Source: Streptomyces sp. B21-105 (GTDB lineage: Bacteria; Actinomycetota; Actinomycetes; Streptomycetales; Streptomycetaceae). Taken from it: DNA of 64,000 nucleotides. Below the pieces are notes generated by a model. That model was not told the origin of the DNA. It saw nothing but the letters and a program-made list of their open reading frames with translations, and made no database searches. This document shows, piece by piece, positions 26,434-35,352 of this stretch. The translations under genes were made by a program, and so were the position numbers. Where the stretch lies: assembly GCF_036898465.1 (NCBI RefSeq), contig NZ_JARUMJ010000001.1:1178001-1242000 (forward strand), in the 5' to 3' direction. The first letter of the stretch is position 1, and each line of letters begins with the position of its first letter.

Positions 26434-27747
26434 ATGACCCTGCGACGACGGACCTTCCTCGCCATGAGCGCGGCCGGAGCGACGGGCGTGGGCCTGTCCC
26501 TGCTCGGAGCAGGACAGGCACCGGCCGCCGCCGGGCCGCTGGACACCGCGCCGACCACGCCGTTCGCGGTCGGCGTGCGCCGGTACAACTGGACCCGCGG
26601 CGGCCGCCCGTGCACCACCTACGTCTACTATCCGGCCACCGGCGCCGCCGGCGGCAGCCCGGTGACGGACGCCCCGGTCGCGAACGGCGTCTTCCCCGTC
26701 TACAACTTCACCCACGGCTTCCAGAGCAGCCCGCAGAACTCCCTGTTCATCATCCGGGCCCTGGCCTCGGCGGGCTTCATCGTCCCCGCCCCGCACTTCA
26801 ACCACAACTTCGAGGACGTCAGGAACGGCAACACCTCCAAGGACGTTTCGCAGATCCTCACCAACACCCTCGCGCTCAACGCGAGCGGACCGCTGGCCGG
26901 GCACATCGACACCGGCATCGGCGTCGGCGTCTCGGGCCACTCCCTGGGCGGCATGGTCACCCACGGTCTGCTGACCTCCTGGCCCGACAGCCGGATCGTC
27001 TCCGCCAACCCGCAGTCCTGTGAGGACATGGGCAACCCCGCCGCCTCGGTCTCCGCCAAGGTCCTGTTCGTCCACGGCGACCGGGACTCGACCACGCGGT
27101 ACTCCTCGGCCCGGCAGGCATACTCGGAGATGACCTGGCCCAAGGCGTTCCTCACCTTCGTCGGCGGCAGCCACACCAGCTTCTGGAGCGACCAGCGCTT
27201 CCCGAGGACCGTCGTCGACTGGGCCCGCTGGACCATGTACGGCGACACCGCCGCACGGGACCGCCTCCCCGCTGACGCGTCCGGGTCCAACACCAGGTGG
27301 GAAGCCCAGTTGGGCGACTCCCCCGGTGGCCCGGGCCTCTACACCCTGCTGGCCCAGCACAGCGGCAAGGCCGCCGAGATCAACGGGGCCTCCACCGCCG
27401 CCGGCGCACAACTCGTCCAGCGGACCACCAGCAGTCGCCCCAACCAGCAGTTCGAGTTCGTCGACGCCGGTGACGGGCACGTCCGCGTCAAGGCACTGCA
27501 CAGTGGCCTGTTCCTCCAGCCCACGGGCAGCGCGACCGGCGCGGATGTCGTCCAGCAGGCCGACACCGGCGCCACCGGCCAGCAGTGGCGCGTGGTCGAT
27601 CACGGTGGTGGCGTGATCAGCCTCGTGAACCGGGAGTCCGGCCTGGCCATGGATGTCTGGGGGTACTCCACCGCCGACGGCGCCCGCATCGCCCAGTACA
27701 CCTACAGCGGCAACCCCAACCAGCGCTTCACCCGCCGCCGCGTCTGA
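26434..27747 (+). CDS. Tat-secreted alpha/beta hydrolase with ricin-type lectin domain
   Basis: 437 residues; ATG at 26434 after ccaaggagtcacc. Tat motif RRRTFLAM. The alpha/beta fold has the nucleophile Ser170 in GHSLGG, and GGSHTSFW supplies the likely catalytic His247. The arrangement resembles PHB-depolymerase/cutinase-like or chlorophyllase-type lipases. Residues ~300-437 form a beta-trefoil ricin B (CBM13) domain with QxW-type repeats (NQQFEFV, GQQWRVVD, NQRFTRRR). The lectin suggests binding to plant polysaccharide while cutting an ester, possibly feruloyl, acetyl or methyl. A truncated paralogue is at 13624. Confidence 0.85.
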   Translation: MTLRRRTFLAMSAAGATGVGLSLLGAGQAPAAAGPLDTAPTTPFAVGVRRYNWTRGGRPCTTYVYYPATGAAGGSPVTDAPVANGVFPVYNFTHGFQSSPQNSLFIIRALASAGFIVPAPHFNHNFEDVRNGNTSKDVSQILTNTLALNASGPLAGHIDTGIGVGVSGHSLGGMVTHGLLTSWPDSRIVSANPQSCEDMGNPAASVSAKVLFVHGDRDSTTRYSSARQAYSEMTWPKAFLTFVGGSHTSFWSDQRFPRTVVDWARWTMYGDTAARDRLPADASGSNTRWEAQLGDSPGGPGLYTLLAQHSGKAAEINGASTAAGAQLVQRTTSSRPNQQFEFVDAGDGHVRVKALHSGLFLQPTGSATGADVVQQADTGATGQQWRVVDHGGGVISLVNRESGLAMDVWGYSTADGARIAQYTYSGNPNQRFTRRRV

Positions 27748-27759
27748 CCGGAACGGGTC

Positions 27760-27795
27760 GGGGCACCGCTCGGACGACAGGGCGGGCGGTGCCCC
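27760..27795 (+). terminator. Terminator after the lectin-hydrolase gene
   Basis: A 10-bp perfect stem, GGGGCACCGC (27760-27769) with GCGGTGCCCC (27786-27795), and a 16-base loop. It marks the right boundary of the polysaccharide region. Confidence 0.65.
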
Positions 27796-27976
27796 TCAGC
27801 GCTGCGGGCAACCGGACGAGGGCCCGCTCCCGAGGCGACCTGCGTCGACCTGGCGCGTGGTGGCGGCAGGCCACCGGCCGAAGCACGGGTGATCGTACCC
27901 GGCGAGGACGGTGGCGCCGTCGGCCGTGACCCCACGACCCGTCTCGTGACCGCGGCCGTCCCGTCGCGCCATCTCG

Positions 27977-28909
27977 TCACGGCGTCGTGCCGACGCCGTC
28001 GCCGAGGACGTCCGCTCGCCGGCCGCGCAGGGAGCTGACCCCAGGATGGCCACACCGATCCGCCTGCTGTGCTCGCGCGGCAATGAGTGTGTTGGCCAGG
28101 AGCATGGCGATGGTCATCGGGCCCACGCCGCCGGGGACGGGAGTGACGAAGGCCGCGGTGCCGACGACGGCGTCGGTGTCCACGTCCCCGCGCAGACCCG
28201 CCTTGGAGCGGTGGATACCGACGTCGATCACGGTGGCGCCGGGCTTGACAGCGTCGATGCCGATGAGACCCGGGACGCCGGCCGCCACCACCAGGACGTC
28301 GGCGCGACGGCACACGGCGGCCAGGTCGCGGGTGCGGGAGTGGCAGATCGTGACGGTCGCGTTCCTCTCCAGGAGCAGCTGGCCCATCGGCTTCCCGACC
28401 AAGGTGCTGCGGCCGACGACGACGGCTTCGGCCCCCTCGAGAGGAATCCGGTGGGCGTCGAGCAGGGCCATCACCCCAGAGGGAGTGCAGGGCCGCAGGC
28501 CGGGGCTGCCCTGGGCGAGCAGTCCGGCGTTCACGGTGGTCAGGCCGTCGACGTCCTTGTGCGCCGGGATGCGCGCGAGCAGGGCGGCGGCGTCCAGGTG
28601 GGCCGGTGTGGGCAGCTGCAGGAGGATCCCTGAGACCGCAGGGTCGGCCGCCAGTTCGTCGATGAGCGCAGCAGCGTCATCCTGAGTTGTCTCGGCTGGA
28701 AGATGCCGGTGCAGGTCGGTCATGCCGGCCGCGGTGCAGGCGCGGCGCTTGTTCCGGACGTACACCTCGCTCGCCGGGTCGTCGCCTATGAGGACGGTGG
28801 CCAGGCCGGGCGCGTTCCCCCCGGCGTCCACGAGTGCGGCGACGCCGGAGGCGACGTCGGAACGGACCTGCCGGGCAACGGTGGTGCCGTCGATGAGCTG
28901 CGCGGTCAC
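27977..28909 (-). CDS. folD: Bifunctional methylene-THF dehydrogenase / methenyl-THF cyclohydrolase
   Basis: 310 residues from a GTG at 28909. FolD signatures are present: YVRNKRRAC with the catalytic Tyr-x3-Lys pair, ILLQLPTPAHLD, KDVDGLT, the NADP-binding VVVGRSTLVGKPM and the C-terminal TPVPGGVGPMTIAMLLANT. It converts 5,10-methylene-THF to 10-formyl-THF in the cytosol. It is the last gene of the minus-strand operon demethylase-metF-purU-folD. Its position beside a THF-dependent demethylase suggests a dedicated catabolic copy rather than the housekeeping gene. The C-terminus is about 20 residues longer than usual and unstructured. Confidence 0.96.
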   Translation of the reverse strand: MTAQLIDGTTVARQVRSDVASGVAALVDAGGNAPGLATVLIGDDPASEVYVRNKRRACTAAGMTDLHRHLPAETTQDDAAALIDELAADPAVSGILLQLPTPAHLDAAALLARIPAHKDVDGLTTVNAGLLAQGSPGLRPCTPSGVMALLDAHRIPLEGAEAVVVGRSTLVGKPMGQLLLERNATVTICHSRTRDLAAVCRRADVLVVAAGVPGLIGIDAVKPGATVIDVGIHRSKAGLRGDVDTDAVVGTAAFVTPVPGGVGPMTIAMLLANTLIAARAQQADRCGHPGVSSLRGRRADVLGDGVGTTP

Positions 28910-28930
28910 GAGAATCCCTTGGAAGACGAT

Positions 28931-29875
28931 TCAGAAGACGATGGTGGAGTTGCCGTGGATGGCGAGCCGGTCCTCCAGGTGCGCGCGCACGGCGCGCGAG
29001 AGAACGGCGCGCTCGACATCGGCGCCGAGGCGTACGAGGTCGGCGGTGGTGTGCCGGTGGTCGACCCGGACGACGTCCTGGTCGATGATCGGGCCCTCGT
29101 CCAGATCGGCGGTGACGTAGTGGGCGGTCGCACCGACCAGCTTCACGCCGCGGTCCTTGGCCTTCTGGTACGGGCCGGCCCCGATGAAGGCGGGCAGGAA
29201 GCTGTGGTGGATGTTGATCAGCGGACAGCCGACCGCTTCGAGGAAGGAGGGCGTGATGATCTGCATGTACCGCGCCAGCACGACGAGGTCGACGTTGCCG
29301 CGCAGCAGGTCGAGGATGCGGCTCTCGGCCTCGGCGCGGTTGTCCCGGGTGGCGGGGACGTGGATGTAGGGCACCCCGAAGGGCCGGACCTCGTCGGCGA
29401 GGTCGGGGTGGTTGGACACCACCATGACCACATTCATGTCCAGTTGGCCGCGACGGTGACGCCAGAGCAGGTCGAGCACGCAGTGGTCGGTCTTGGACAC
29501 CATGATGGCCACCCGTTTGGGCCGGGCGGCCTCGGTGAGGCGGTGAGTCATGCCCCAGCGCTGAGCGACGCCGGTTTCGAATGCACGGTCCAATTCGTCC
29601 CGGGCCGCGGACAGGCCGGGCAGGTGGAACCCGGTGCGCTGGAAGAAGGTGCCGCCGACCGCGGTCGTCGAGAACTGGTCCAGGCTCGTGATGTTCGCAC
29701 CGGCCTCGGCGAGGAACGTGCTCACTGCCGAGACCACGCCCGGCCGGTCGGGGCACTGGATCAGCAGACGCCCGTGGTCGGCTCGGTCCTCGGGGATACC
29801 ACCCTCACGCGAAGTGCTCCCCGTGGACGTGGTGGGCGCGGACGCGGTGGGTGCAGACGTAGTGGGTGCGGACAT
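28931..29875 (-). CDS. purU: Formyltetrahydrofolate deformylase
   Basis: 314 residues from the ATG at 29875 (ggagtcgcc upstream). An alternative ATG at 29941 overlaps the metF stop by ATGA and would add 22 residues. A low-complexity Ala/Pro/Thr/Ser start precedes an ACT domain (GRLLIQCPDRPGVVSAVSTF). The formyl-transferase fold contains LINIHHSFLPAF (catalytic Asn-x-His) and TADLDEGPIIDQD (catalytic Asp). It hydrolyses 10-formyl-THF to formate and THF, so it regenerates the folate acceptor. Placed between metF and folD, it closes the C1 route. Confidence 0.95.
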   Translation of the reverse strand: MSAPTTSAPTASAPTTSTGSTSREGGIPEDRADHGRLLIQCPDRPGVVSAVSTFLAEAGANITSLDQFSTTAVGGTFFQRTGFHLPGLSAARDELDRAFETGVAQRWGMTHRLTEAARPKRVAIMVSKTDHCVLDLLWRHRRGQLDMNVVMVVSNHPDLADEVRPFGVPYIHVPATRDNRAEAESRILDLLRGNVDLVVLARYMQIITPSFLEAVGCPLINIHHSFLPAFIGAGPYQKAKDRGVKLVGATAHYVTADLDEGPIIDQDVVRVDHRHTTADLVRLGADVERAVLSRAVRAHLEDRLAIHGNSTIVF

Positions 29876-29937
29876 GGCGACTCCGGTTTGCTGGGCGGGG
29901 TGGGTACGCGTCGGCGCGGTGCTGGTCGCGGCGCCGG

Positions 29938-30801
29938 TCATGTCAGGTCCGAGAGAAGACGCCGGCGCCACGCCTCGGTCGGCGCGAGATCGTTGAAGGT
30001 GAAGACGTGGAACCCGGCGACGGCATCGTCGGCCTCTCCGAGGTGGGGCGCGAGCCCCGAGAGCAAGGCGTCCGGCCGATAGCCGCCGGGGAGGAAGAAG
30101 CGCCGGAGCAGGGTCTGCTGCTTGTTCAGGAACTTCGCCGACGCCCCGAGGCCCAGTCCGCCTGCGACGCGCAACAGCTTCTGCCGGTGGACGGCACCGG
30201 GGAGGCCGACGTGGACCGGCAGCTTGATGTCGTAGGCGCGGACCCGGTGGATCCACGCCAGGATGGCTCGGGGATCGAAGACGATCTGGGTCGTGATGTG
30301 CGTGGCGAGCGGCGCCTTGTCCGCCAGCGCCTGCATCAGCACCTGCTCCGATACGTCCGGATGGCCCTCGGGATGACCGCCGATCCCGATGTCGGTGAAG
30401 CCGTGGTCGAGTTCGTGCACCGCCCGTAGCAGCGCCAGAGCGTCGGCGAACGCTGTCGTCGTGGCGGTACGGTCGCCTCCGACCACGAACACGCCGGTGA
30501 TACCGGCGTCGCGGCACCTGCCGACGAGACCGGCCAGGTGCTGGTGGTCCCTCACTTGCTGGGCCGACAGGTGCGGTGACACGGCATAACCGTGGCCCGC
30601 GAGCGCGACCGCCAGGTCGATGGTCGCGTCCTGTCCCTTTGCCGGTGAGGCGGTCACGGTGAGCGGGACGTCGGTCGGGACATTGTCGCGGACGGCCTGC
30701 TCGGTCTTGGCGAACGGGATGACCTCGTAGCCGAGACCCCGCACGGCCCGGACCAGGTCAGCGCGCACGATCACGTCGTGCCGGGAGTGGAGTCGGTTCA
30801 C
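29938..30801 (-). CDS. metF: Methylenetetrahydrofolate reductase
   Basis: 287 residues from the GTG at 30801, preceded by gagaggccgacc; a GTG at 30840, one base after the demethylase stop, is an alternative adding 13 residues. The barrel pattern fits MTHFR: LTVTASPAKGQDATIDLAVA, the flavin-site region VFVVGGDRTA, IGIGGHPEGHPDV and THITTQIVFDPRAIL, then PVHVGLPGAVHRQKLL. In biosynthesis it makes methyl-THF. In this operon it probably runs in reverse, oxidising methyl-THF from the demethylase to methylene-THF, as proposed for metF beside ligM in Sphingobium SYK-6. Confidence 0.92.
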   Translation of the reverse strand: MNRLHSRHDVIVRADLVRAVRGLGYEVIPFAKTEQAVRDNVPTDVPLTVTASPAKGQDATIDLAVALAGHGYAVSPHLSAQQVRDHQHLAGLVGRCRDAGITGVFVVGGDRTATTTAFADALALLRAVHELDHGFTDIGIGGHPEGHPDVSEQVLMQALADKAPLATHITTQIVFDPRAILAWIHRVRAYDIKLPVHVGLPGAVHRQKLLRVAGGLGLGASAKFLNKQQTLLRRFFLPGGYRPDALLSGLAPHLGEADDAVAGFHVFTFNDLAPTEAWRRRLLSDLT

Positions 30802-30841
30802 GGTCGGCCTCTCGGATGGGCGGGTGGAGGAGTCCGGCACG

Positions 30842-32221
30842 TCAGTGCTGAGCCGGCGGCCGGGTCCGTACTGTGGCCCGGATGGTGGTCTGCACGTGGT
30901 GGGGTTCGCTGAGCGGCCGGCCGGCTCCGCCGTCGGGCTCGCCCCACAGGACCTCGACGCGGTCGCCGTCGGTCAAGGACTCGTCAAGGATGGCGATGGT
31001 CACCACGCGCCCGACGTTGACGGTGTATCCACCCCACGTGGACAGGCCCACGAGGCGATCGCCCTGCAGCACGCTGTCCAGGTAGATCGTGGCGGGGTTC
31101 AGGTTGGGCAGGCTGAGCAGCTTGGGTCGGGGACCGTCTCCGAAGAAGCCGGCCCGGACCACCTCCATGACGTCGTCGGTGTCCCACTCCAGCCAGCGCT
31201 TGAGGCGCTTGGGTCCCTGGGCGGCGGCCTGCTCGAGCGCGGTGCGACCGATGAAGTCGTGGTCGAGCTTGACGATGGAGCCGTAGCCCAGCTCCCAGGG
31301 GTAGAAGTAGTAGTCCTGGATGTCGTCCGAGACGTAACTGCCCTCAATGGTGATCATGCCCTCCAGCCCGAAACCGGGCAGGTGCTGCCGGTAGGCGGCC
31401 GTCTCCGGGGAGCTGTAGACGGCGGACGGGACGGCGGGGATCCACCCGGACTCGACGGTCGAGGACAGGTAGGAGACGGCCCCGCCCTGGCGCAGGCCGC
31501 TCTGCGCGCCGGCGTGCAACAGGGTCTCCAGGACGCTGGGGCCGTGCTCCACCGGGCCGAAGAGCTCCAGGCCGGTGTACTCCTCGCCCGGCACGCCCGC
31601 CATCGTGTGGTTCAGGGCGCGAACCGGGGTCCCCGCGATCTCGAAGGAGCCCATGCGGAAGAACGGGATGCGGTCGATCGGGGCGCCTACGGCGCGTTCG
31701 AGGATCTCCTGAGTGCGAGGGCCGTTGAGCTGGTACCGGTAGTGCTGTCGGCGGCCCAGCGGGTTGTGGACCGACGCCGGATCCACGCTGAACTCGACGT
31801 CGTAGTCGCCCTGTTGAGCTTGGAACTGCACCCAGTTGGCCGCCTGGGGGACACCGACCAGGCTCAGGTGGTCCTCCTCGAGGCCGAACAGGATGCAGTC
31901 GCCGATGTAGCGGCCGTCCGGCCCGACGGCGACGAACTGCTTGGCGCGGTCGCGGCCGAGGGTCGCCGGGCTGTTGACGCCGGTGTCGCCGATCAGGCGC
32001 TTCACGTCGGGCCCGGTGATGTGCACCTCGGTCATGTGGTGGGACTGGTCGAACAGGACGCAGGCGTTCTTCCAGGCCCACTGCTCGTTGTGCCAGGTCG
32101 TGTACTCCTGGGCGTAGGTGAACGGGTAGTGCGTGGCGGGATTGGTCCGCAGCATCGCCAGCGGGCCCCCGCTGCGGTCGATGCGCTGCTGCAGGGTCTC
32201 GAGGTGCGGTTGGTCGGTCAC
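30842..32221 (-). CDS. GcvT-family THF-dependent demethylase, LigM-like
   Basis: 459 residues from the GTG at 32221, which has aggagg at ideal spacing. The family fold (AQEYTTWHNEQWAWKNACVL, HMTEVHITGPDVKRLIGDTG, and the C-terminal barrel GRVVTIAILD) is that of aminomethyltransferase GcvT. However, at ~460 residues it is longer than GcvT (~365) and close to LigM/DesA, which move an aryl O-methyl group to THF. No glycine-cleavage partners (gcvH, gcvP) are nearby. Instead metF, purU and folD follow directly, and ring-cleavage genes lie across the gap. The substrate is inferred to be a methoxylated aromatic acid; a sulfonium or N-methyl donor (DmdA-type or sarcosine-type) remains possible. Confidence 0.83.
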   Translation of the reverse strand: MTDQPHLETLQQRIDRSGGPLAMLRTNPATHYPFTYAQEYTTWHNEQWAWKNACVLFDQSHHMTEVHITGPDVKRLIGDTGVNSPATLGRDRAKQFVAVGPDGRYIGDCILFGLEEDHLSLVGVPQAANWVQFQAQQGDYDVEFSVDPASVHNPLGRRQHYRYQLNGPRTQEILERAVGAPIDRIPFFRMGSFEIAGTPVRALNHTMAGVPGEEYTGLELFGPVEHGPSVLETLLHAGAQSGLRQGGAVSYLSSTVESGWIPAVPSAVYSSPETAAYRQHLPGFGLEGMITIEGSYVSDDIQDYYFYPWELGYGSIVKLDHDFIGRTALEQAAAQGPKRLKRWLEWDTDDVMEVVRAGFFGDGPRPKLLSLPNLNPATIYLDSVLQGDRLVGLSTWGGYTVNVGRVVTIAILDESLTDGDRVEVLWGEPDGGAGRPLSEPHHVQTTIRATVRTRPPAQH

Positions 32222-32359
32222 AGGGTGCCTCCTGGGTGGGTGGTGGTCGGCGAGGCGCCGGGGTCGCTGCGACGAGATGCCGGGCAGTGCGTCGCCCTGG
32301 AGCGCGCGGAGGGGGCGCCGCCCGGGCCTGGCATGCTCGGGGCGACTCCGTGTCACGGG

Positions 32360-32667
32360 TCACCGGCCGCGGAGGCCCTCGTTCACGCAGCGGTTGCGCG
32401 GACGGCCGGGGCCGATGACGGAGCTGCCGGCGATGTCGCCGGCAGAGAAGAAGCGGCCGCCGTGGTGGGCACCGGTTCCCGGCCTGAGACCCTCAAGTAC
32501 GAGGTCCTGCAGCCGCCCCCGCTCGCGGGAGTAGGCGACCAGCCGGGCGAAGTGGAGGAACGTCTCGTCGGCGGCCAGTCCTGCAACACCTCGCCGCTGA
32601 CCTGTAGGACGATCCGTACGGCGTCGCGGTCGGCCAAGGGCGCCGGCACGACGAATTGCCCGAACGG
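32360..32667 (-). pseudogene. Decayed FAH-family hydrolase fragment
   Basis: In one frame FGQFVVPAPLADRDAVRIVL then SGEVLQDW, and after a frameshift FLHFARLVAYSRE, GTGAHHGGRFFSAGD and GPGRPRNRCVNEGLRGR. These match in order the C-terminal half of the intact FAH protein at 35687 (GPFVVPAQFFTLDDTIRTTL; VNGQVMQDW; PAQFVAYASE; GNGKHHGRFLHDGD; GRQRNRCVAEVLQGR). The N-terminal half is missing. Just upstream on the same strand (32689-32724), FAAQFGDGPVPE resembles a LigM motif and may be another scrap. Confidence 0.7.
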
Positions 32668-32729
32668 CTCGGCGCGGCATGTAATGGTTTCAGGCACCGG
32701 TCCGTCGCCGAACTGAGCGGCGAACAGCG

Positions 32730-32981
32730 ACGTACACGCTGTTCCCGGCGACGAAGCCGCGCGACAGCGTCAGCCCCATCGGCGACCTGCTCCGCACCCC
32801 TGGGGAACTGGGCTGGTCCCGTGGCGTCGACCTGCACGGCCGCGGCTTCCTCCGCCGCGACGCGCTTCTCACCCAGGCGGCTGACAGCGGTCCGCGCCGG
32901 TTCGCCGGGGCGGGCGGGAACACCGAGGAGCCGCATCCCGTGCTCGGCACAGGCGGCCGTCGGGGCGGCCCGGACGGTTGA
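32730..32981 (+). pseudogene. Decayed LigM-like demethylase fragment
   Basis: An 83-codon frame reading TYTLFPATKPRDSVSP, DLLRTPGELGWSRG, GRGFLRRDALLTQAADSGPR and RFAGAGGNTEE. It parallels the intact LigM-like protein at 43369 (PKLFPRGMPDGSFVP; FRRPGELGWGRRG; DFIGRDALAAEAAEGGPAR; HLAGLHWNNED). Only this internal piece is left; both ends are gone. No start codon or ribosome-binding site is present. Confidence 0.65.
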
Positions 32982-33435
32982 CGTCGTAGCTGTCGCCCCA
33001 AGTCCGGTACGGGATTCCCTCCGCGGGTGGACCGAAGGTTGCCAGGCGGTCCAGGTCCCAGCGGCCGTCCCGGCGGGCCGGCTGCGCGGCCGTTGTGACC
33101 CGCTCGCGTCAGCGGCGACCTGCGCGGGAGGCACAGGGGTCCCTTCGGATACCACCATCGTCGTCTTCTCCTGGGGAGGGCTGCCGTCCGACTCTCGGCC
33201 GGGCGGCAGGAGGTGGGGTGGGGCCGCCGACGACGCGCGGGGCTTTCGGTGCCTGCTCGTCCCGCCGACGTCGTTGATAGTGACAACAGCCGCACCGATG
33301 CGGAATGGTCGAACTGGTATGCCACCAATCCACAGGACGTATGGCGAGCCACCGATGTGCACCTATTGAGCCGCCTACCGGACCCCAGCCAGCGGACCAG
33401 CTCCAAGCCTCGGTCCACGTGCGCGTGAGGCGCCG

Positions 33436-33705
33436 ACCCGGCTGCGGCGGCGCTTCGGTGAGGACCTGCGCCCGCGTCGACCGCGCCTACGAGCTCACGT
33501 CGTGCGCCGCCGCTCTGCTGGTCCGGCTGTGGACGCGGTCAACGTCAAGGCTCTGATCCGGCCCGACGACGCGAGCACCCTGCCGCGGGAGGCCGTCCGC
33601 GACTGTCCCGGCGAGCCCTCGGTCCAGGTCCACTGAGTCCGCGTGGTGGCGGAGTCCGACGACAGCGTGGACAACGAGTTGCCGACCGCCGACCTGGCCC
33701 CTCGT
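33436..33705 (+). pseudogene. Decayed LysR-family regulator fragment
   Basis: Three pieces in changing frames match the intact LysR protein at 34387-35352 in order: RLRRRFGEDL; then RVDRAYELTSCAAALLVRL (intact: RVGRDYELTPLAASLLSRI); then ALIRPDDASTLPREAVRDCPG and, after an in-frame stop, VRVVAESDDSVDNELPTADLA (intact: ALIRHTDGVVLPHELVQGYPG; VCVVADSNTVISSEPTLAEL). Roughly 60 residues between the second and third pieces are deleted. With the FAH fossil it repeats the divergent LysR/FAH pair, in inverted order. Confidence 0.7.
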
Positions 33706-34386
33706 CACCACCTACAGGGGGCACGCCCCGCTCCCCTACGCGGGATACACCCGATTCAGCCGCTTGATGACGATGGCGGCGCGGCGCCTCCAGGATCGTG
33801 AACACCGGGTGGAGTTGAACCGGCCACGCCGGGTTTCCGGCCCCGGGCAGGTGGGAGTGCCGGAGTTGTTCACGGCGGTCTGATGCTGCGTCAGCACGAC
33901 GCGGCCCTCCAGCTCGGCGGCCCGCCGATCGGCGCTGCGTGAAGTCGACGGCGCCGCCCGAGGTTCACACGTCGCGCCACCGGGCCATGGCCGCGCCGGC
34001 CACCGACGCGAGCGTGTCACCCCCGGTTCCTCGTGTTCGACGTGGGCCGCTCTGCCCGGCTCGCCGTACCGCTGGTGCACGCGAGGCGGCCGCATCCGCG
34101 TGGCACGCCCGCCGGTGCCCTGCCTGTCGAAGTGTGGCGCCGAGCCGTCGGAAATTAGGTGGTCACCGCCCGTCGGCGCGTTTCCAGACTCTCCGCCACC
34201 GTGAAAAGTGCTGCTACGCCGCCGAGCGCACGCGCAGTCCTCGCTGGAGGCCGTCTTCCGGAGCGCCGAGCACACTCGGCCATACCTCAGGGCCCCGCGG
34301 CGGCGAACCCACGCACACCACCGGCTGCGGCAACGCACTCGCCGTCCGGATGCGTCCGATACCGGAATCGGCTGGGCGGCGATTCG
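33706..34386. other. Non-coding or unrecognisable remains before lysR
   Basis: Open frames on both strands are Arg/Ser/Pro-rich and mutually inconsistent. No family was recognised. Together with 32222-33705 it makes about 2.1 kb lacking an intact gene. Confidence 0.4.
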
Positions 34387-35352
34387 CTAGGCGACGCGTT
34401 CCGCCGCACGCCCCAGCGCATCACGGAACCATCGGTGGCCGGGATCGTCGCTCATGGTCGGGTGCCATCGCAGCGACAGGTTGAGAGGTCCGATGTCCAC
34501 CGGGCTCGGCAGGATCCGCACGGGCGCCACGGGTGCCAGGCGTCGCGCGAGTCTCTCCTGAAGGAAGGCGACGCGGTTGCTGCCGGCGAGCAGGAACGGG
34601 ACCGACAGGAAGCTGTCGGTCACCACCTCCACATGCGGCTCAATGCCATTCGACCGCAGGTGGCGCAGCGCCGGGAAGCTGACCGGGTCGGAGTGGGTGA
34701 ACTGGCTCACCCACGGCAGGAGGGCGAGTTCGGCCAGGGTCGGCTCGCTGCTGATCACGGTGTTGCTGTCGGCCACGACGCACACCCAGCGGTCGCGCAG
34801 CAGGAGCCGGCCGGGATAGCCCTGCACCAGCTCGTGCGGCAGGACCACCCCGTCGGTGTGCCGGATCAGAGCGTCGGCGTCGAAGTGGGAGCTGGTGGTG
34901 AGGGGGCGAAGGTCGAGTCCGGCGCCGGGGGCCTCCTCGGCCAGAATCCGGTTGAGTTCCTCGAACAGGATGGCGACGGTGTAGTCGGAGAGCGCGAGGG
35001 AGAACTGCCGGTTGGTCGTCGCGGGGTCGAAGTCGTCGCCGAACACGCGCTCCAGCGCTTCGGTGGCCGACTCGATCCGTGACAGCAGGCTGGCGGCCAG
35101 CGGGGTGAGCTCGTAGTCCCGGCCGACCCGGATCAGCAGCTGGTCGCCGAACCGGCGACGAAGGCGGGCCAGCACCGCGCTGGTGGCGGGCTGGCTCAGG
35201 CCGAGGGACTCGCCGGCCCGGGTGACGTTGCGCTCGACCAGCAGGGCACGCAGCACGGGCAGGGTCGCCACGTCCTGGTTGCGCAGTATCCGCCCTGACT
35301 GCTCCGGGGTGCGTCCACCTGCCGTCGGGCTTGGAGTCGAGTTGTACGTCAC
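34387..35352 (-). CDS. LysR-family transcriptional regulator of the aromatic cluster
   Basis: 321 residues from the GTG at 35352, preceded by gggggaggacaccg; the open frame extends 46 codons further without support. Winged helix-turn-helix at ~28-85 (LPVLRALLVERNVTRAGESL, SQPATSAVLARLRRRFGDQL), then a substrate-binding domain (QFSLALSDYTVAILFEELNR and later VVTDSFLSVPFLLAGSNRVA). The pattern is of the NodD/NahR-LinR type that responds to aromatic ligands. It is divergent from the FAH gene at 35687 with ~330 bp between, the usual place for LysR control. It probably activates the FAH-amidohydrolase-cyclase operon. Confidence 0.9.
   Translation of the reverse strand: MTYNSTPSPTAGGRTPEQSGRILRNQDVATLPVLRALLVERNVTRAGESLGLSQPATSAVLARLRRRFGDQLLIRVGRDYELTPLAASLLSRIESATEALERVFGDDFDPATTNRQFSLALSDYTVAILFEELNRILAEEAPGAGLDLRPLTTSSHFDADALIRHTDGVVLPHELVQGYPGRLLLRDRWVCVVADSNTVISSEPTLAELALLPWVSQFTHSDPVSFPALRHLRSNGIEPHVEVVTDSFLSVPFLLAGSNRVAFLQERLARRLAPVAPVRILPSPVDIGPLNLSLRWHPTMSDDPGHRWFRDALGRAAERVA

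Noticed and set aside
30824..32716. 630-residue open frame antisense to the first LigM-like gene
   Set aside because: Composition is typical of an antisense shadow in high-GC DNA; the minus-strand frame has clear family motifs and an aggagg site.
32880..32960. Minus-strand AEHGMRLLGV resembling EHGIRQLGM of the LigM-like protein
   Set aside because: Only about nine residues match, and the plus strand at the same place carries a much longer match to the LigM-like family.
33736..34338. 200-residue minus-strand open frame before lysR
   Set aside because: Arg/Ser/Pro-rich throughout; a short IVIKRLNRVYPA end looked like an ABC ATPase start but nothing further supports it.
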